DNA of 64,000 bases from Cokeromyces recurvatus (GCF_025118155.1 NW_026251393.1:806001-870000), one strand, 5' to 3'. Positions 1-10,869 are shown, numbered from the stretch's first letter. A program made the numbers and translations. Notes: generated from the letters alone by a model not told the origin.

Positions 1-1249
1 TTGGGAGAACAAGTTTCGTGATTACCACACCATAAAATGGCATTCTGGCTTCGTTTAATCAATCATACTGTCGATAAACTTGATTAGTATAAAAGAAGCT
101 ATCAATACCAAAATCCTTTTTCTTTTTCCTGTTATTATTCATATATGCGACGAGGAATGTGTTGCGTCATTTTGTACATGTTCTTAGTATATAAACTCAA
201 GTAAAAAAAAAAGGGTCATTTTTTTTTGTTAGAGATGAATCTGAAGCAGTTTTTTTTTCCCATGCTTTTCTACTATTTGTCATATTGAATAATTTGAAGT
301 ACAAATGATAGAAAGAGTAGGAAATAAAAGATTCTTTTTGATGATGGCTAAGATTTGTATTCAACTTTTTTTTTTTAATGACTTAAGGACACTCACTTTT
401 AATCTATTCTAGTAATTTATAGAGCACCCAAACAATTTATTAATATTAGAGGGAGCTTCTTTATTCTATTATATTTCTATTCTTTAAAATCTGTATTATT
501 TTATTCATCTTTCTTTCTTTCTTCCTTTTTTTTTTTACTGAAGTATCACAAAGTTAATGTAAGCCTTGATGTTAAGAAATTCTCTGGTATAAAAGGTTTC
601 CTTATGCGGCATGCCTACGCTTGGTCAATGGGACCTGAGTCAAGAGGACCCCAGGCATTTAAATAAACCTAGTGATTGTTCTATGATTTTTATTTTGTAG
701 CAGAAAAAAGAAAGAAAAAAAAACTTTTGGGATTAGTTGTACTTTCATATTCTTGCTATCAATTTGTCGCTGTTGAAGACTTATTGCTTAAGAAAAGTCC
801 AATTAAGATTTTAGTATATTATTAATCAAGTAAATTATATCATAAAAAAGAGCGTCACCTTATTATTGAATATTCACTGCAGGTTAGATCATTATTATTT
901 CTCTCTCATGTCTTATGTTTTTTTTTATTTACTTGATCCTTTTAGTTTAAATAATAGAATCCATGTTTTAGTTCTCCTAAATTATTACAGTTGTATTTGT
1001 CGAACACTGTAAACCTTTTGCCAAAAAAAAAGTCGTAAACTTAAGAGGCAGAGGACGAAGATTGTATTACAATTGTCGTAGCTCTAATTGTGATGAATAT
1101 AGGGTACATGGAGGGGGGGGGAGAAGAAGACCAGTAATATCATCAGACAAAGTACAACATGCACTACTACTATTTTAATTACTGTAATTCATCTTTATTT
1201 TATTTTATTTTTTTGTGCATATAGTAGTAATATTTTCTTAGTAAGTGTA
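1..1249. other. AT-rich non-coding stretch
   Basis: No open frame with convincing coding character was found. The stretch is AT-rich with several oligo(T) runs and a short G8 run near 1112. A slightly GC-richer patch lies at 600-660. It ends at the TA dinucleotide (1248-1249) that abuts the inverted-repeat element starting at 1250. Confidence 0.6.
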
Positions 1250-1460
1250 CAGGGTGTTTCGAAATTATTCACGCATCAACAGGATAAAATTTCAAGCACT
1301 TGAAAAAATAAAATTCACGCATCAACAAAATAAAAATTCAAGCACAAACTGAATAAAAAATCAAGCACTGTAAGATTTATTAGATGGGCTTTCTGTCTAT
1401 TTTGTTAATGCTTAAATTTTTTTCATTTAAAAAGTGCGTGAATAATTTCGAAACACCCTG
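1250..1460 (+). mobile_element. 211 bp MITE-like block, left copy
   Basis: The block has near-perfect 25 bp terminal inverted repeats, starting CAGGGTGTTTCGAAATTA and ending with its reverse complement at 1436-1460, and is flanked by TA at both ends (1248-1249, 1461-1462). Size, ends and TA target fit a non-autonomous Tc1/mariner-type miniature element. Internal short direct repeats carry the words TTCACGCATCAACA and TTCAAGCAC. It encodes nothing convincing. Confidence 0.7.
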
Positions 1461-1462
1461 TA

Positions 1463-1578
1463 ACACCAAGTCGTTATATCAAGCGCAAAAAAAGCATATA
1501 ACACCAGGTTGTTATATCAAACGCAAAAAAAAGCATATAACATCAGGTTGTTATATCAAACTAAAAACGTTGTGTAAC
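1463..1578 (+). repeat. Three 38-39 bp subterminal direct repeats, left
   Basis: Three tandem units each begin TAACACCA or TAACATCA and contain GTTATATCAA followed by an oligo(A) run and GCATA. The inverted copy of the array lies at 3941-4056. Subterminal repeat arrays next to terminal repeats are typical transposase-binding regions, so this is probably part of the functional end of the element rather than a random satellite. Confidence 0.65.
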
Positions 1579-2079
1579 TGTGTTGTTAGCGACAATCAAT
1601 CATCATATCATAAAAAACAACCATCTGCCCAATTTTTACGGTATCAAAAGCTCGATTATTTCTTTTTATTAGATGCACGATAGTAGGCAGCTTGGACACT
1701 CTTCATTGATGAGTATTTGCTGAAACGACCAACATTTTTCCCAGCTTCATAGCAAGCAACCCAATCCATTTTGACTCCATGTTGTTTTCTATAGTCATCT
1801 ACAAATTGCCAATCATTGAGGTTGGATGTACGTTCTTTGACTGTCGAATCGCTTGCAGATGATGATACAATAGCATATTTCGTACGTAACTCTTCCATTA
1901 ACTCTAGCCCATCATTAAGACAGTCCCATGTTCGCTTTTGAGTACAAGACTCAGGAACATTCTCCTCCAGACGTGACACTGCCAGTGTGATATTTCTTTT
2001 AAAATATCAAATAAAAAATATTAGAAAATAAAAAATAATTTTAAGACAAAAAGAGTCAACGAGACCGAACAATAGTTCT

Positions 2080-2781
2080 TGTTTTAAGTAGAAAGATAAG
2101 GAAAGAGAAAAAAAGAAAGACAAGTCTGTGAAAACTTTGTATAGTTTATTGAGGATAAAATAATACAAAAATTGTACAAGAAGAAAAATAATATGGAAAA
2201 ATGACGAGTGCTATTTATATGTTTTTATGAGGTAGGTCCTATTAATAGGAGTGTGATTTAGATAAGTGAATACTGCTATAATAAAGCATTATGTGTAAAT
2301 GTTGTCAGTGTAAATGTTGTCAGTGTAAATGTTGTCAGTATAAATGTTGTCTCCGAATAATTCTGCTTGTAATAAGATATATTTTTATCTTTAATCTACC
2401 TGAGCTGTCGCTGCTACTAATTATTATTTCTAGGGTAAGCAACGCGTTCATATTAATTCACAGTGAATATTCCAGCTATAACAATAATACCAATTATTTA
2501 TATGCAACTATTATTATTATTATCCTCCAAGATGTTATTACATAACAATAATCAGCATTATAGATGTATATATAATATGTATGACTTGTATAAATAATTA
2601 TGTGATTGAATATAATAGTCATAACCCTATTGAATTCTTGTAATTATGTAATACACTGTATATCATTATTTTTAATGCTCGATGACTGCTATTAAGACTG
2701 AATGTTATAACCTCTTTATTATGTAATAAATGATGGTTTATTTCTATTAACTTGGTTGTAAATACGACTACAATCATAACA
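2080..2781. mobile_element. Nested 702 bp solo LTR-like element with 5-bp target duplication
   Basis: The insert begins TGTTTTAAG and ends CATAACA, giving a TGTT..AACA inverted terminus. It is flanked by GTTCT at 2075-2079 and 2782-2786. The related LTR at 31074-31397 has the uninterrupted empty-site sequence (AATAGTTCTAAAGTC) at the matching position. It is AT-rich, has no coding potential for reverse transcriptase or integrase, and contains a short 15-bp tandem repeat. Confidence 0.75.
2290..2350 (+). repeat. 15-bp tandem repeat, about four units
   Basis: The unit GTGTAAATGTTGTCA is repeated nearly perfectly about four times inside the nested LTR. The Cys-rich open frame it creates is an artefact of the repeat. 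Confidence 0.7.
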
Positions 2782-3940
2782 GTTCTAAAGTCAATTATCT
2801 TTATTTATGAATTTAAATTGATGGGGTATTTATAAGAATTGTTAAAGAGGTCTGAGGATAGGATGTGAATCAGAAAAGTGTTAGTTACGACCGAATTAGG
2901 TATATTGTTGACAACGAAGTGTTAGTGATTTTAATATTATTAGATGGAGCGGATCAAGAGAGAGTTAGGATAGAATTTCTTAAATGAATTTATGATCCGC
3001 ATGTTTAATGATGAAACATGGCATTATAAGTCAGCTCATGACAGCCAGTTTGAATTGCGCCGATGCCTTATTGCAGATAAGATTAAGGGCATCTTGACGT
3101 GCATCTTCGTTGGCTGCTTCATTTTCAAATATACGTTTGGCGATCTCGTATAATAATTTAATTGTTGGGTCCTCCTTTTTCACTGTGCCCAAGATGGACA
3201 GTTTCTGTTCAGTGAAAAAATGGCCAAGTGCTGCTAAGGGATGAAGTGGCTGTTGATCTAGATATGCAGAAATGGTTGATTCACTAATGAAATAACAATC
3301 ACGTGCCCAACCATGACAATAAACGCGCTTGGAGAAAGGCAATTCCTTGCAATCGTAGGTTAAGTCCTTGAATTCCTGACTTGTATTGTGAATACAAAAG
3401 ACTACTACCACTGGCAATATTGGGTGTTGTTTTCTTATCATCAGACAATACTCGATGAGTCGACGGAAAAAAGCACCATTAGCAGCGTATTGGACTTCTA
3501 TAAGCACAGGCGGTAATGTCTTGGTTTTTGCACGGTTATTTGGACAGTAAAATACATCGGATCTGGTGTAGTTCGTCCATTCTATGGGTTTTGTGCTGTA
3601 TTCATTTTCAGCGTGTTCGCCTACACAATTCAGAAAATTAGTAGGATTCTTGATAAAATATTGTTATGCATACCAATAACACTTTTTATAATAAGATTGA
3701 TGACCAGTTCATGATTCAATATCCATTTATTCATTAAGTCTGTTCCTGGTGCGTATTTTGGTGGCAACTGGAAAGAAAGATTTTCAGTGTCGGAGTGGCT
3801 TGCCATGAGAGGTGCCAGTGATATAACAAATGAATATAACAAATATAACAAATGGATATAACAAATGGATATTATTCAAAACACGCGGCTTATGACTGCG
3901 CCATAGTTGCCCAGGCCATCTAGGTAACAAAGTATGGTTG

Positions 3941-4269
3941 GTTACACAACGTTTTTAGTTTGATATAACAACCTGATGTTATATGCTTTTTTTTGCGTTT
4001 GATATAACAACCTGGTGTTATATGCTTTTTTTGCGCTTGATATAACGACTTGGTGTTACAGGGTGTTTCGAAATTATTCACGCACTTTTTAAATGAAAAA
4101 AATTTAAGCATTAACAAAATAGACAGAAAGCCCATCTAATAAATCTTACAGTGCTTGATTTTTTATTCAGTTTGTGCTTGAATTTTTATTTTGTTGATGC
4201 GTGAATTTTATTTTTTCAAGTGCTTGAAATTTTATCCTGTTGATGCGTGAATAATTTCGAAACACCCTA
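3941..4269 (-). repeat. Right terminal inverted repeat, with second MITE-like block
   Basis: This is the reverse complement of 1250-1578. The outer 4059-4269 corresponds to the 211 bp MITE-like block, flanked by TA at 4057-4058 and 4270-4271. The inner 3941-4056 is the inverted copy of the three 38-39 bp repeats. The near absence of differences over 329 bp suggests recent homogenisation or recent insertion. Confidence 0.8.
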
Positions 4270-4405
4270 TATGTTATAGGTAAAGAATAGGATGGTGTGT
4301 TTGTAGTAGATAAAAAATGTTACCAAGATAAAAAAAAAGTTTATCCTTTTGTCAAGCCCTGTACTTGTTTCCTTATATTTACTTGATCTTTTTTTTTCAA
4401 TAAAT

Positions 4406-4947
4406 ATGATACCTCGATTACCACCTGTTGTATTAGCTTTATTAGGGGGAGCCTCTATTTATGGGATAAAGTATGTTTTAGATAAAATAGAACCAAAAGC
4501 AATTGGACCACCAGGTTCATCAGAACAAATGAGTCGAGTTTTAAATTATAGACGTAATGTCAGACGAATTGGCGTAGCAGTTGCTGTATCTGGTATCATC
4601 TATACAGGCTATTGGGGTAAAGCTTATATGATGATACATTTAATAACATAAGTCAAAGTAATATTTTAACTAACTAATTCTTTCTCTCTATATATATAGC
4701 GTATGATTTAAGAAAACATCGGAATTCACCAGCAGTTATAGCAAAAAATAATCTCGATGAACAAAAAGCATTTTATGAAGATCAGTATAGAGAAAGAGAG
4801 AAAAGATATATAAAAGAAATAGAAGAATTAAAAAGAAAAGAAAAAGATAAAGAATTATTTATTAAACAGCATTTAGATAAAGAAGTATTGGCAATGGAAA
4901 ACATGATAAATCAACAAAATGAGAGTAACAATAATAATAAAAAATGA
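4406..4947 (+). CDS. Small membrane protein with C-terminal coiled coil (unknown)
   Basis: Two exons, 4406-4616 and 4700-4947, encode about 152 aa; the junction creates an Ala codon (YW-A-YDLRKH). The N-terminal half has two hydrophobic stretches: LPPVVLALLGGASIYGIKYV near residues 4-23, and IGVAVAVSGIIYTGYW near 53-68. The C-terminal half is highly charged and helical, rich in Lys and Glu (REREKRYIKEIEELKRKEKD), consistent with a coiled coil. An upstream in-frame ATG at 4349 would add a hydrophobic leader; I prefer 4406 because the upstream part is low-complexity. The arrangement resembles small mitochondrial or ER membrane proteins, but I recognise no family. It is followed 156 bp later by the D2HGDH gene on the same strand. 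Confidence 0.6.
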
Positions 4948-5103
4948 GCTAATATGCAGTCAATCTTTTTTTTTTTTCCCGTCAATATTTATACATGCAG
5001 CAAGTGTAACAAATATCTATTCAAATTTAAAATATCTTGAGCATATTTCTTCTTTCTCTCTCTCTCTCTCTTTTTTGTTTTTTTTTTCTTTCTTTTTTTT
5101 ATA

Positions 5104-7183
5104 ATGCTTCAAAAACGATTTATTCATATATCACGTCCTATCTTTAACAAATTACTTACTCCTTTAACACATATTAAACATGGAGACTTGAAGCGTAACT
5201 CCATTTTTTCGAAGGTATATTAACTCATAAGTAACAAAATTCTTTCCAATCTTATTTTATTTATTTTTTCAAGATATCGAGCAAAGACATAGAATATTTT
5301 AAAACTGTATTAGCATCTAATAATATTATTTATGATGCTGATCCTGAAAGTACAAATATAATACAATACAATACAGATTGGTTTAATCTTTACCGAGGCT
5401 CCTCTTCGTAAGTTTATTATTCTATATAAAATGAATAAATAAATAGTATACATAATCTTTTTATTTTTTCGAAAATAATAAAAAAAAAAAGTTTATGCTT
5501 GTTTCCCACATCAACAGATCAAGTCTCAAAGATCTTAACATACTGTAATCAACATCGATTGGCTGTGGTTCCTCAGGGAGGTAATACAGGTGTAAGCGGT
5601 GGCGCAATACCCGTCTTTGATGAGATTATCATCAATACTTCAAAACTAAACAAGATTCGTCATTTCGATTCTGTTTCAGGTGTTGTCGTTGTAGATGCGG
5701 GTGTCATATTAGAGGGACTCGACCAGTTTTTAGAGACACATGGATACACTGTACCTTTAGATTTAGGGGCAAAAGGATCTTGTCAATTAGGTGGTAACGT
5801 CAGTACAAATGCTGGAGGTTTAAGATTGATGAGATTTGGTAGTCTTCATGGAAATGTTCTTGGACTTGAAGTTGTAAATATATAAATATAAATATATTGA
5901 TAGATATATACTATTTTACTTAAATTGCATACTCTACATATATAGGTTTTACCAGATGGGACTATATTAGAAAATTTATCTACTCTTCGTAAAGATAATA
6001 CAGGTTATGATTTAAAGCAATTGTTTATTGGTGCTGAAGGAACATTAGGCTTAATTACGGGTATTTCGCTCTTGACTCCTAAGCGACCTAAGGTAATATA
6101 TTATATAATATGTATATGTAGACTAAACAGCTTTTGGTAGGCTGTAAATGTTGCTATGATTGCACTGGAGTCTTTTGAAGATGTCCAAAAAGCCTTTGTC
6201 ATGGCAAAAGAAAATCTATCAGAAATCTTATCTGGTATTTACCTAACGTATTACATTTTACATACGAAAGATGAGTTTTATTAATCTATATTGCATAGCT
6301 TTTGAATTTTGGGATCATGATTCTGTTGATATCGTCAAGTCTCAAATGATGCAGGATACAAGTTATCCTATCCAAGGAAAATATGCGTTTTATGCTCTTT
6401 TGGAGACTCAAGGAAGTAGACAAGAGCATGATCAAGAGGTACATTGATAATAATGCCTTTTTTTTTTGCAGCAAAAAAAAATATATGTATATACATATAC
6501 GTATATATATATATATATATATAATACTTACGTGTAACGATAAAGAAATTAGATGGATATTTAGCACATCTCTTAGAGACCGATATTGCAAAAGATGGAG
6601 TCATGGCACAAGATGCTAAACAAATGAATATGCTTTGGAGCTGGCGTGAAAAGATTCCTGAATCAATTACTAAAAGTGGAACTGCAATGACCTATGATGT
6701 AGCGATGGAAGTACCTCTGTTATACAAAATGGTAGAAGATGCAAGAGAGTATTTTGGAAGTCAAAGATTATTAGGTGATGGAAAGTTATATTCTAATTTA
6801 TTAGGGTTTGGTCATGTTGGAGATGGTGTAAGTATAATGTTAAATAGATAGATAATTTTACTTATGTTAATAGAATTAGAATTTACATATTATGGCTAAT
6901 TTGAATGAGTTTCATAAACATGGTCAGGAAACAATGGATGAATATGTATTTTCCTGGGCAAGTAAGTGTTACAGATAGAATATGCAACTATTTGTTCGAT
7001 TTTTAATATACATATATAGTGAAGCATAATGGGTCTATTACTGCAGAGCATGGTGTAGGTATTTCAAAAGTAAATTATATGAACAGAGCAAAATCCCCTG
7101 TCCAACTTGGATTAATGAGAGCAATTAAGAATGCTATTGATCCTAACGGTATTATGAATCCTTACAAGGTCATTCCAAAGTAA
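5104..7183 (+). CDS. D2HGDH: D-2-hydroxyglutarate dehydrogenase, mitochondrial (FAD)
   Basis: Nine exons (5104-5214, 5274-5407, 5492-5873, 5946-6092, 6141-6234, 6299-6438, 6546-6827, 6880-6961, 7020-7183) keep frame and give about 511 aa, the usual length for the family. It oxidises D-2-hydroxyglutarate to 2-oxoglutarate with FAD and passes electrons to the respiratory chain. The basic, Asp-poor N-terminus ([12 protein letters not shown]) looks like a mitochondrial presequence. The FAD_binding_4 domain shows [20 protein letters not shown] and [20 protein letters not shown]. The C-terminal FAD-oxidase domain shows [15 protein letters not shown] and the terminal [17 protein letters not shown] signature. 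The [14 protein letters not shown] segment points to D2HGDH/Dld2 rather than to lactate dehydrogenases. The stop is only 48 bp from the convergent Rho gene. Confidence 0.93.
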
Positions 7184-7231
7184 TAAATAGTGTTTTTATG
7201 TATATACATAGTAAATGATATATCAATGTGT

Positions 7232-8116
7232 TTATAAACAGATACACTTTAATTTCTTTTTCTTTGCTTTAAATTGACTGATATAGTCATATGCATATCT
7301 AGCTGCCTTATTAAATACTTCTTGAACACCTTGATTTAATTTGGCTGAGCATTCCATGTAATTATCAGCCTTGATATTATTTGCTGCTTTTAATCCCTAT
7401 TTGTAAAATAATAATAGATTATGTATAGTAGTGAGTACGACTATTTGAGTCATATATATATATATGCTAACCACACCTCGTCATAAGTTATTGGCTTTCT
7501 TGATATTTGATTTAAATCTTTAATAGTATTTTCATCGTCTCTAAGATCTATTTTACAAGCTACTAAAATAATAGGTACGCGATAACAATAAGAAGTTAAC
7601 TCTTCAATCCACTAATATATCTCTGTCAATAATCATTGCATTTCAATCTTTATTTTCATTCTTAAACCTATACCTTTTCTTGGACATTATCAAGAGAATC
7701 ATGTGAATCTACTGAAAAGCATAAGAGTATCACATGTGTATTATAATATGATAAGGGGCGAATACGATCGTAATCTTCTTGTCCTGTATAACCAACTCAT
7801 GATGATAAACATACTTTGTGTATGTGTTCTGTTCATTTATTTATTCATACAAACCTGCTGTATCCCACAAAGCTAATTCTAATTTATTTCCATCTACATT
7901 AATTTCAGTCAAACTACTCGAAAAAACTGTAGGAATATATGTCTATAATTTGCACACATTATTTTATTTTATTTTTTCAGTAAATATATAGTCATTTCAT
8001 ACTTCTGGAAATCTATCTCCTGCATAAACAATCAATAAACATGTTTTACCGCATGCTCCATCTCCAACAATAACTAATTTGGCTCGTTTTATTACTGAAT
8101 TATCGGAAGTTACCAT
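7232..8116 (-). CDS. Rho-family small GTPase
   Basis: Six exons on the reverse strand encode about 203 aa. It is a membrane-anchored switch for actin and polarity signalling. Visible motifs are the P-loop GDGACGKT, switch I TYIPTVF, switch [21 protein letters not shown] in place of NKxD (a Cys-Lys-Ile-Asp variant of the guanine-specificity motif) and ECSAK. The Rho insert region follows the DLRDDE segment. The tail is [12 protein letters not shown], a polybasic stretch plus a CaaX box ending in Leu, predicting geranylgeranylation. ATG 8116 gives a short N-terminal extension ([12 protein letters not shown]) as in Rho proteins. It is divergent from the TPX2-like gene. The subfamily (Rho1/Rho2/Rho3) was not decided. 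Confidence 0.93.
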
Positions 8117-8581
8117 GTATATTATGTTACTTGATAGAAGGGGGAAAAAAAATGGAATAAAAAAAGAAAGAAGAACGAAAAAAAAAAAAGAAAAAGAAAA
8201 AGAAAAGAAAATAAAAGAAAATAAAATAAAAAAGCCATTATATTTATATATTTATTGAACAATATCGTGTGATACATTTTCTGCATGTAGTCTATGGTAG
8301 AACTTAGTGTGTAGTGCAAAAAATAAAGGCGTTTTTTTTTTGTTACCTCTTTGTTGACATATAAAGAATCATTCACTATTAGTAATAAAAAATATTATGA
8401 CCATATAGTTTTGTATCTTATTTTACAAATGCATAGACAAGTATTTATGACAAAAAAAAATCTCTTCTTTTTTTGATTTTGTAGTAGTTACCTTACTTGA
8501 ATTTAATTGAAATGGAAAATAAAAGTATTTTAAAGGATAAGGTTTTAAATGTCCTGACTCTTCTTCTCCCAATTAAATTAC

Positions 8582-8612
<31 letters not shown>

Positions 8613-8626
8613 TAACACTGTGATAA

Positions 8627-8682
<56 letters not shown>
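8582..8682. repeat. A29 then T54 homopolymer pair
   Basis: A run of 29 A (8582-8610) is followed after an 18-nt spacer by a run of 54 T (8629-8682), ending 16 bp before the TPX2-like start codon. The pair could form an A:T hairpin in single strands. It is either a promoter tract or prone to assembly and sequencing length error. Confidence 0.8.
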
Positions 8683-8685
<3 letters not shown>

Positions 8686-8698
8686 CTATTTTCATATA

Positions 8699-9763
8699 AT
8701 GTCGATTAATGATTCACTGTATGAATTTGATGCACCTCAATTTTGGGATTTAACGGATTCTATCACACAAACAAAGCCTAATGCAAGTTGGTTCCGTAAA
8801 TGTTCCCTTTCATTTTTCTTTCTTTTTCTCTGAAAACAATTAGTGCATTGTGTGTATTTATCATTTCTTTTTTTAATTTAAATAGATGAGGAAAATATTT
8901 CTGGCCCTTCATTCCCTGAAGAAATAAAAAGAAGACCGTTAAGATCTTATAGATCAGCCAATTATAATTTTCGAGACAAGTATCAAAAACGAGAACAAGA
9001 ACGAATACAACAAATATCAAATAATTTCTTAAAACAATTTGAAGAAGAAGAAGAAGAAACAACAGCACAAAAAATTGTTCGTCATGAAAGCTCCTTAGAC
9101 ATGCAGGGTAAAAGACAGGTGTTGGGAGAAAGTAATGAAGGAATGTTAACAAGAGATCTTACAGATCCATCTCATGAAAATATTTCTTCTGAAAAGACAA
9201 AAGAAAAATCTATACCACTTCACCATAACAAAGACGATAAAGAAAATGTATTTGATCAACAAGCAATAGAGCAAAATGATAAGGATGATACAATATCCAT
9301 CTATGATAATGAAGTTCAATTGAATAATAGCAAAATTCTGTCTCAACAAGGATCAACTATCTCGGGTAAAGAATTTTTTGAACGGTTACTAGAAGCTTCA
9401 AAAGTTAATCTTAGAGCAAACATCGTTAGTATTCAACGTTTACTGCCGAAAAATATCAAAAAAGAAATACCGATAAATGAGAAACAACGACATATTACAG
9501 CAACTAATAATAATCAACAAGTTCAAAAAAGCCTTACAGGACTAAAAAGACATTTTTCTTTTGATGCAGATTTAAGTAAAGATCATGTTAATATACCACA
9601 GTCAACAACAACAACAACAACTGAGTCAAGAACTGCAAAAACAGTTTCAGTAGCAAAGAAGTTTAGAACAAATACACCTGAAAGAAGCCATACTTATCAG
9701 CCTGATGAGAATGTAGAAAGACTTCGTTTACTACTAAAATCACCCAATGAAAAATTTAGCTAA
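8699..9763 (+). CDS. TPX2-like Aurora-kinase activator / spindle protein
   Basis: Two exons (8699-8795, 8886-9763) give 324 aa. The N-terminus reads YEFDAPQFWDLTD, then ASWF and, across the splice, HEENISGP. This matches the order of the Aurora-A-binding segment of TPX2 (YSYDAP..FINF..., then SWF..KANLEN). The middle contains RRPLRSYRSANYNFRDKYQK and a charged helix (EQERIQQISNNFLKQFEEEE). The rest is low-complexity, rich in Asn, Gln, Thr and Lys, with possible proline-directed sites such as RTNTPER and LKSPNEK. Canonical C-terminal TPX2 microtubule-binding repeats are not obvious, so this is a short fungal version. The assignment rests mainly on the N-terminal motif; an unrelated disordered protein is the alternative. 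Confidence 0.6.
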
Positions 9764-10869
9764 CACAGAAACTCACTCCGAGTATGAAAACAGCTTGTAG
9801 GATCATAGATATAAATTACATTATATATGTATATGTAGTATGTAATAAATGGATTACAAAAGCAATATGTATACACATATATATGTATATGATATATACA
9901 ACTGTGCAGTAAGCCGAAATTATTGACAAATGTTACTATAGAACATATATCAAATATATAGTTTATAGACAAATTTTAAAGAGGGAAACATAATATAAGG
10001 TAGACTGGGTTATGTATTTAGATGAGGATAAAAAGCTGTTTACTCTTCAAACTTAATATGAGCAAACAAACAATTATTCCATCTAAATAAAAAGACAAAA
10101 AGCAATGAATGTCATCAAAATAAGATGTCTTTATTATGACACCCATAGTGAGACAGGAAGTATACAGAAGGTTTTTCCTTATCAATATTACTGCATTTAA
10201 TGACAAGTTTTCGGATAGTTGGTATACAAACTAGTATGATATAAAATGACCTTTAAAGATATTTAAGGATAAATTAACCCGTCATAACCCAATATGTATA
10301 TACATGTATAGAACGTTCACAATGAGCCATACATGGATTATCTTAAATATCTCAAAAGAAATGAATTATCGTCTTGGCTACAAAATAATAATAAAGCAAT
10401 TTAGCTTGGTTTTCATTATCAGTGAATCTGATTAGAACACATTGAATTTCTATTATTATCATTTTGTATACATATTCTTTGTTAATAATAAACTTCAAGA
10501 TAATGCAATTTTAGAATAAAATATTATCTGACATTCTATATGTACAGCACGGCGCCTCTGCATAAGGAGGGCGATTGTTTAGATGGATAATAACTAGCTA
10601 TATCAGAATGATACTGATTTATGTGGAGAAGGGTTTTGACAAAGGGTTCACTAGGGCGGTCAGAGGATATAGGAAATAGTGTTAGTAAACATCAAACGAC
10701 AGATTATTTTCTCATTTTACTATTGTTAACTTTTATGAATGCAACTTTTGTGCTGCTGTCGACTGGGACACTATACCTTTTGTCTAAATTTCCTTTTTGA
10801 ATTCATCCAGAAAAAAAAAACTAACTTCGTCCGAATTTAAAGTGTTAAAACTATATTATTATTATCAAG
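9764..10869. other. Intergenic, no gene seen
   Basis: AT-rich sequence with short TATA/CATATA microsatellites near 9820-9900. Weak reverse-strand frames near 9760-9972 and 10018-10206 have no coding character. Slightly GC-richer DNA at 10545-10670 could be older element debris, but I could not assign it. Confidence 0.55.

Larger units (their letters stand above)
1986..3043. mobile_element. Solo LTR (351 bp without its own insert) with 5-bp target duplication
   Basis: The sequence starts TGTGATATTT and ends TCATGACA (TG..CA). It is flanked by the 5-bp direct repeat GCCAG at 1981-1985 and 3044-3048, the signature of LTR-retrotransposon integration. No internal retrotransposon genes remain, so it is a solo LTR. 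A second LTR (2080-2781) is inserted within it. A related copy lies at 31074-31397 and lacks that nested insertion. Removing the LTR and one GCCAG restores the reading frame of the host nuclease gene, which independently supports the call. Confidence 0.85.
1656..3806 (-). pseudogene. PD-(D/E)XK nuclease-family gene, split by an LTR insertion
   Basis: Read on the reverse strand from ATG 3806, with an intron at about 3621-3673. The first 240 codons run to a stop at 3031 that lies inside an inserted LTR. The N-terminal part has a PD-(D/E)XK core: an Asp in the SDVFYC segment, then after a short loop LIEVQ, followed by the helix-rich FFRRLIEYCLMIRKQHPILP region. This resembles the Rpn/PDDEXK transposase-like nucleases that are multicopy in Mucoromycota. 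Beyond the LTR (1986-3043) the same frame resumes at 1985 and runs to a stop at 1656-1658, adding about 110 residues with a basic, aromatic C-terminus (DWQFVDDY, ACYEAGKNVGRFSKYSS) that may bind DNA. The intact gene would therefore have been one reading frame of roughly 350 codons. It is now disrupted. The function is inferred from family resemblance only. Confidence 0.7.
1250..4269. mobile_element. 3.0 kb inverted-repeat element carrying a PD-(D/E)XK gene
   Basis: The ends are an inverted repeat of 329 bp: 1250-1578 pairs with 3941-4269 with no indels (paired positions sum to 5519). The only difference I noticed is the outermost base (C at 1250, A at 4269 where G would pair). The element begins CAGGGTGTTTCGAAATTA and is flanked by TA on both sides (1248-1249 and 4270-4271), as expected for a Tc1/mariner-type TA target. 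Each terminal repeat has two parts: an outer 211 bp block with its own inverted ends, and an inner block of three 38-39 bp direct repeats. The cargo is a reverse-strand gene (1656-3806) of PD-(D/E)XK nuclease type; no DDE transposase is visible. Calling the whole unit a transposon is inference from the structure. Confidence 0.75.

Noticed and set aside
1035..1110. Short Cys-containing segment resembling a FLYWCH-type zinc finger
   Set aside because: Too short and interrupted by stops. Could be a relic but similarity is too weak to claim.
1384..1683. Two identical reading frames at 1384-1683 and 3920-4135
   Set aside because: They are the two copies of the terminal inverted repeat. The frame crosses short direct repeats and has no coding character.
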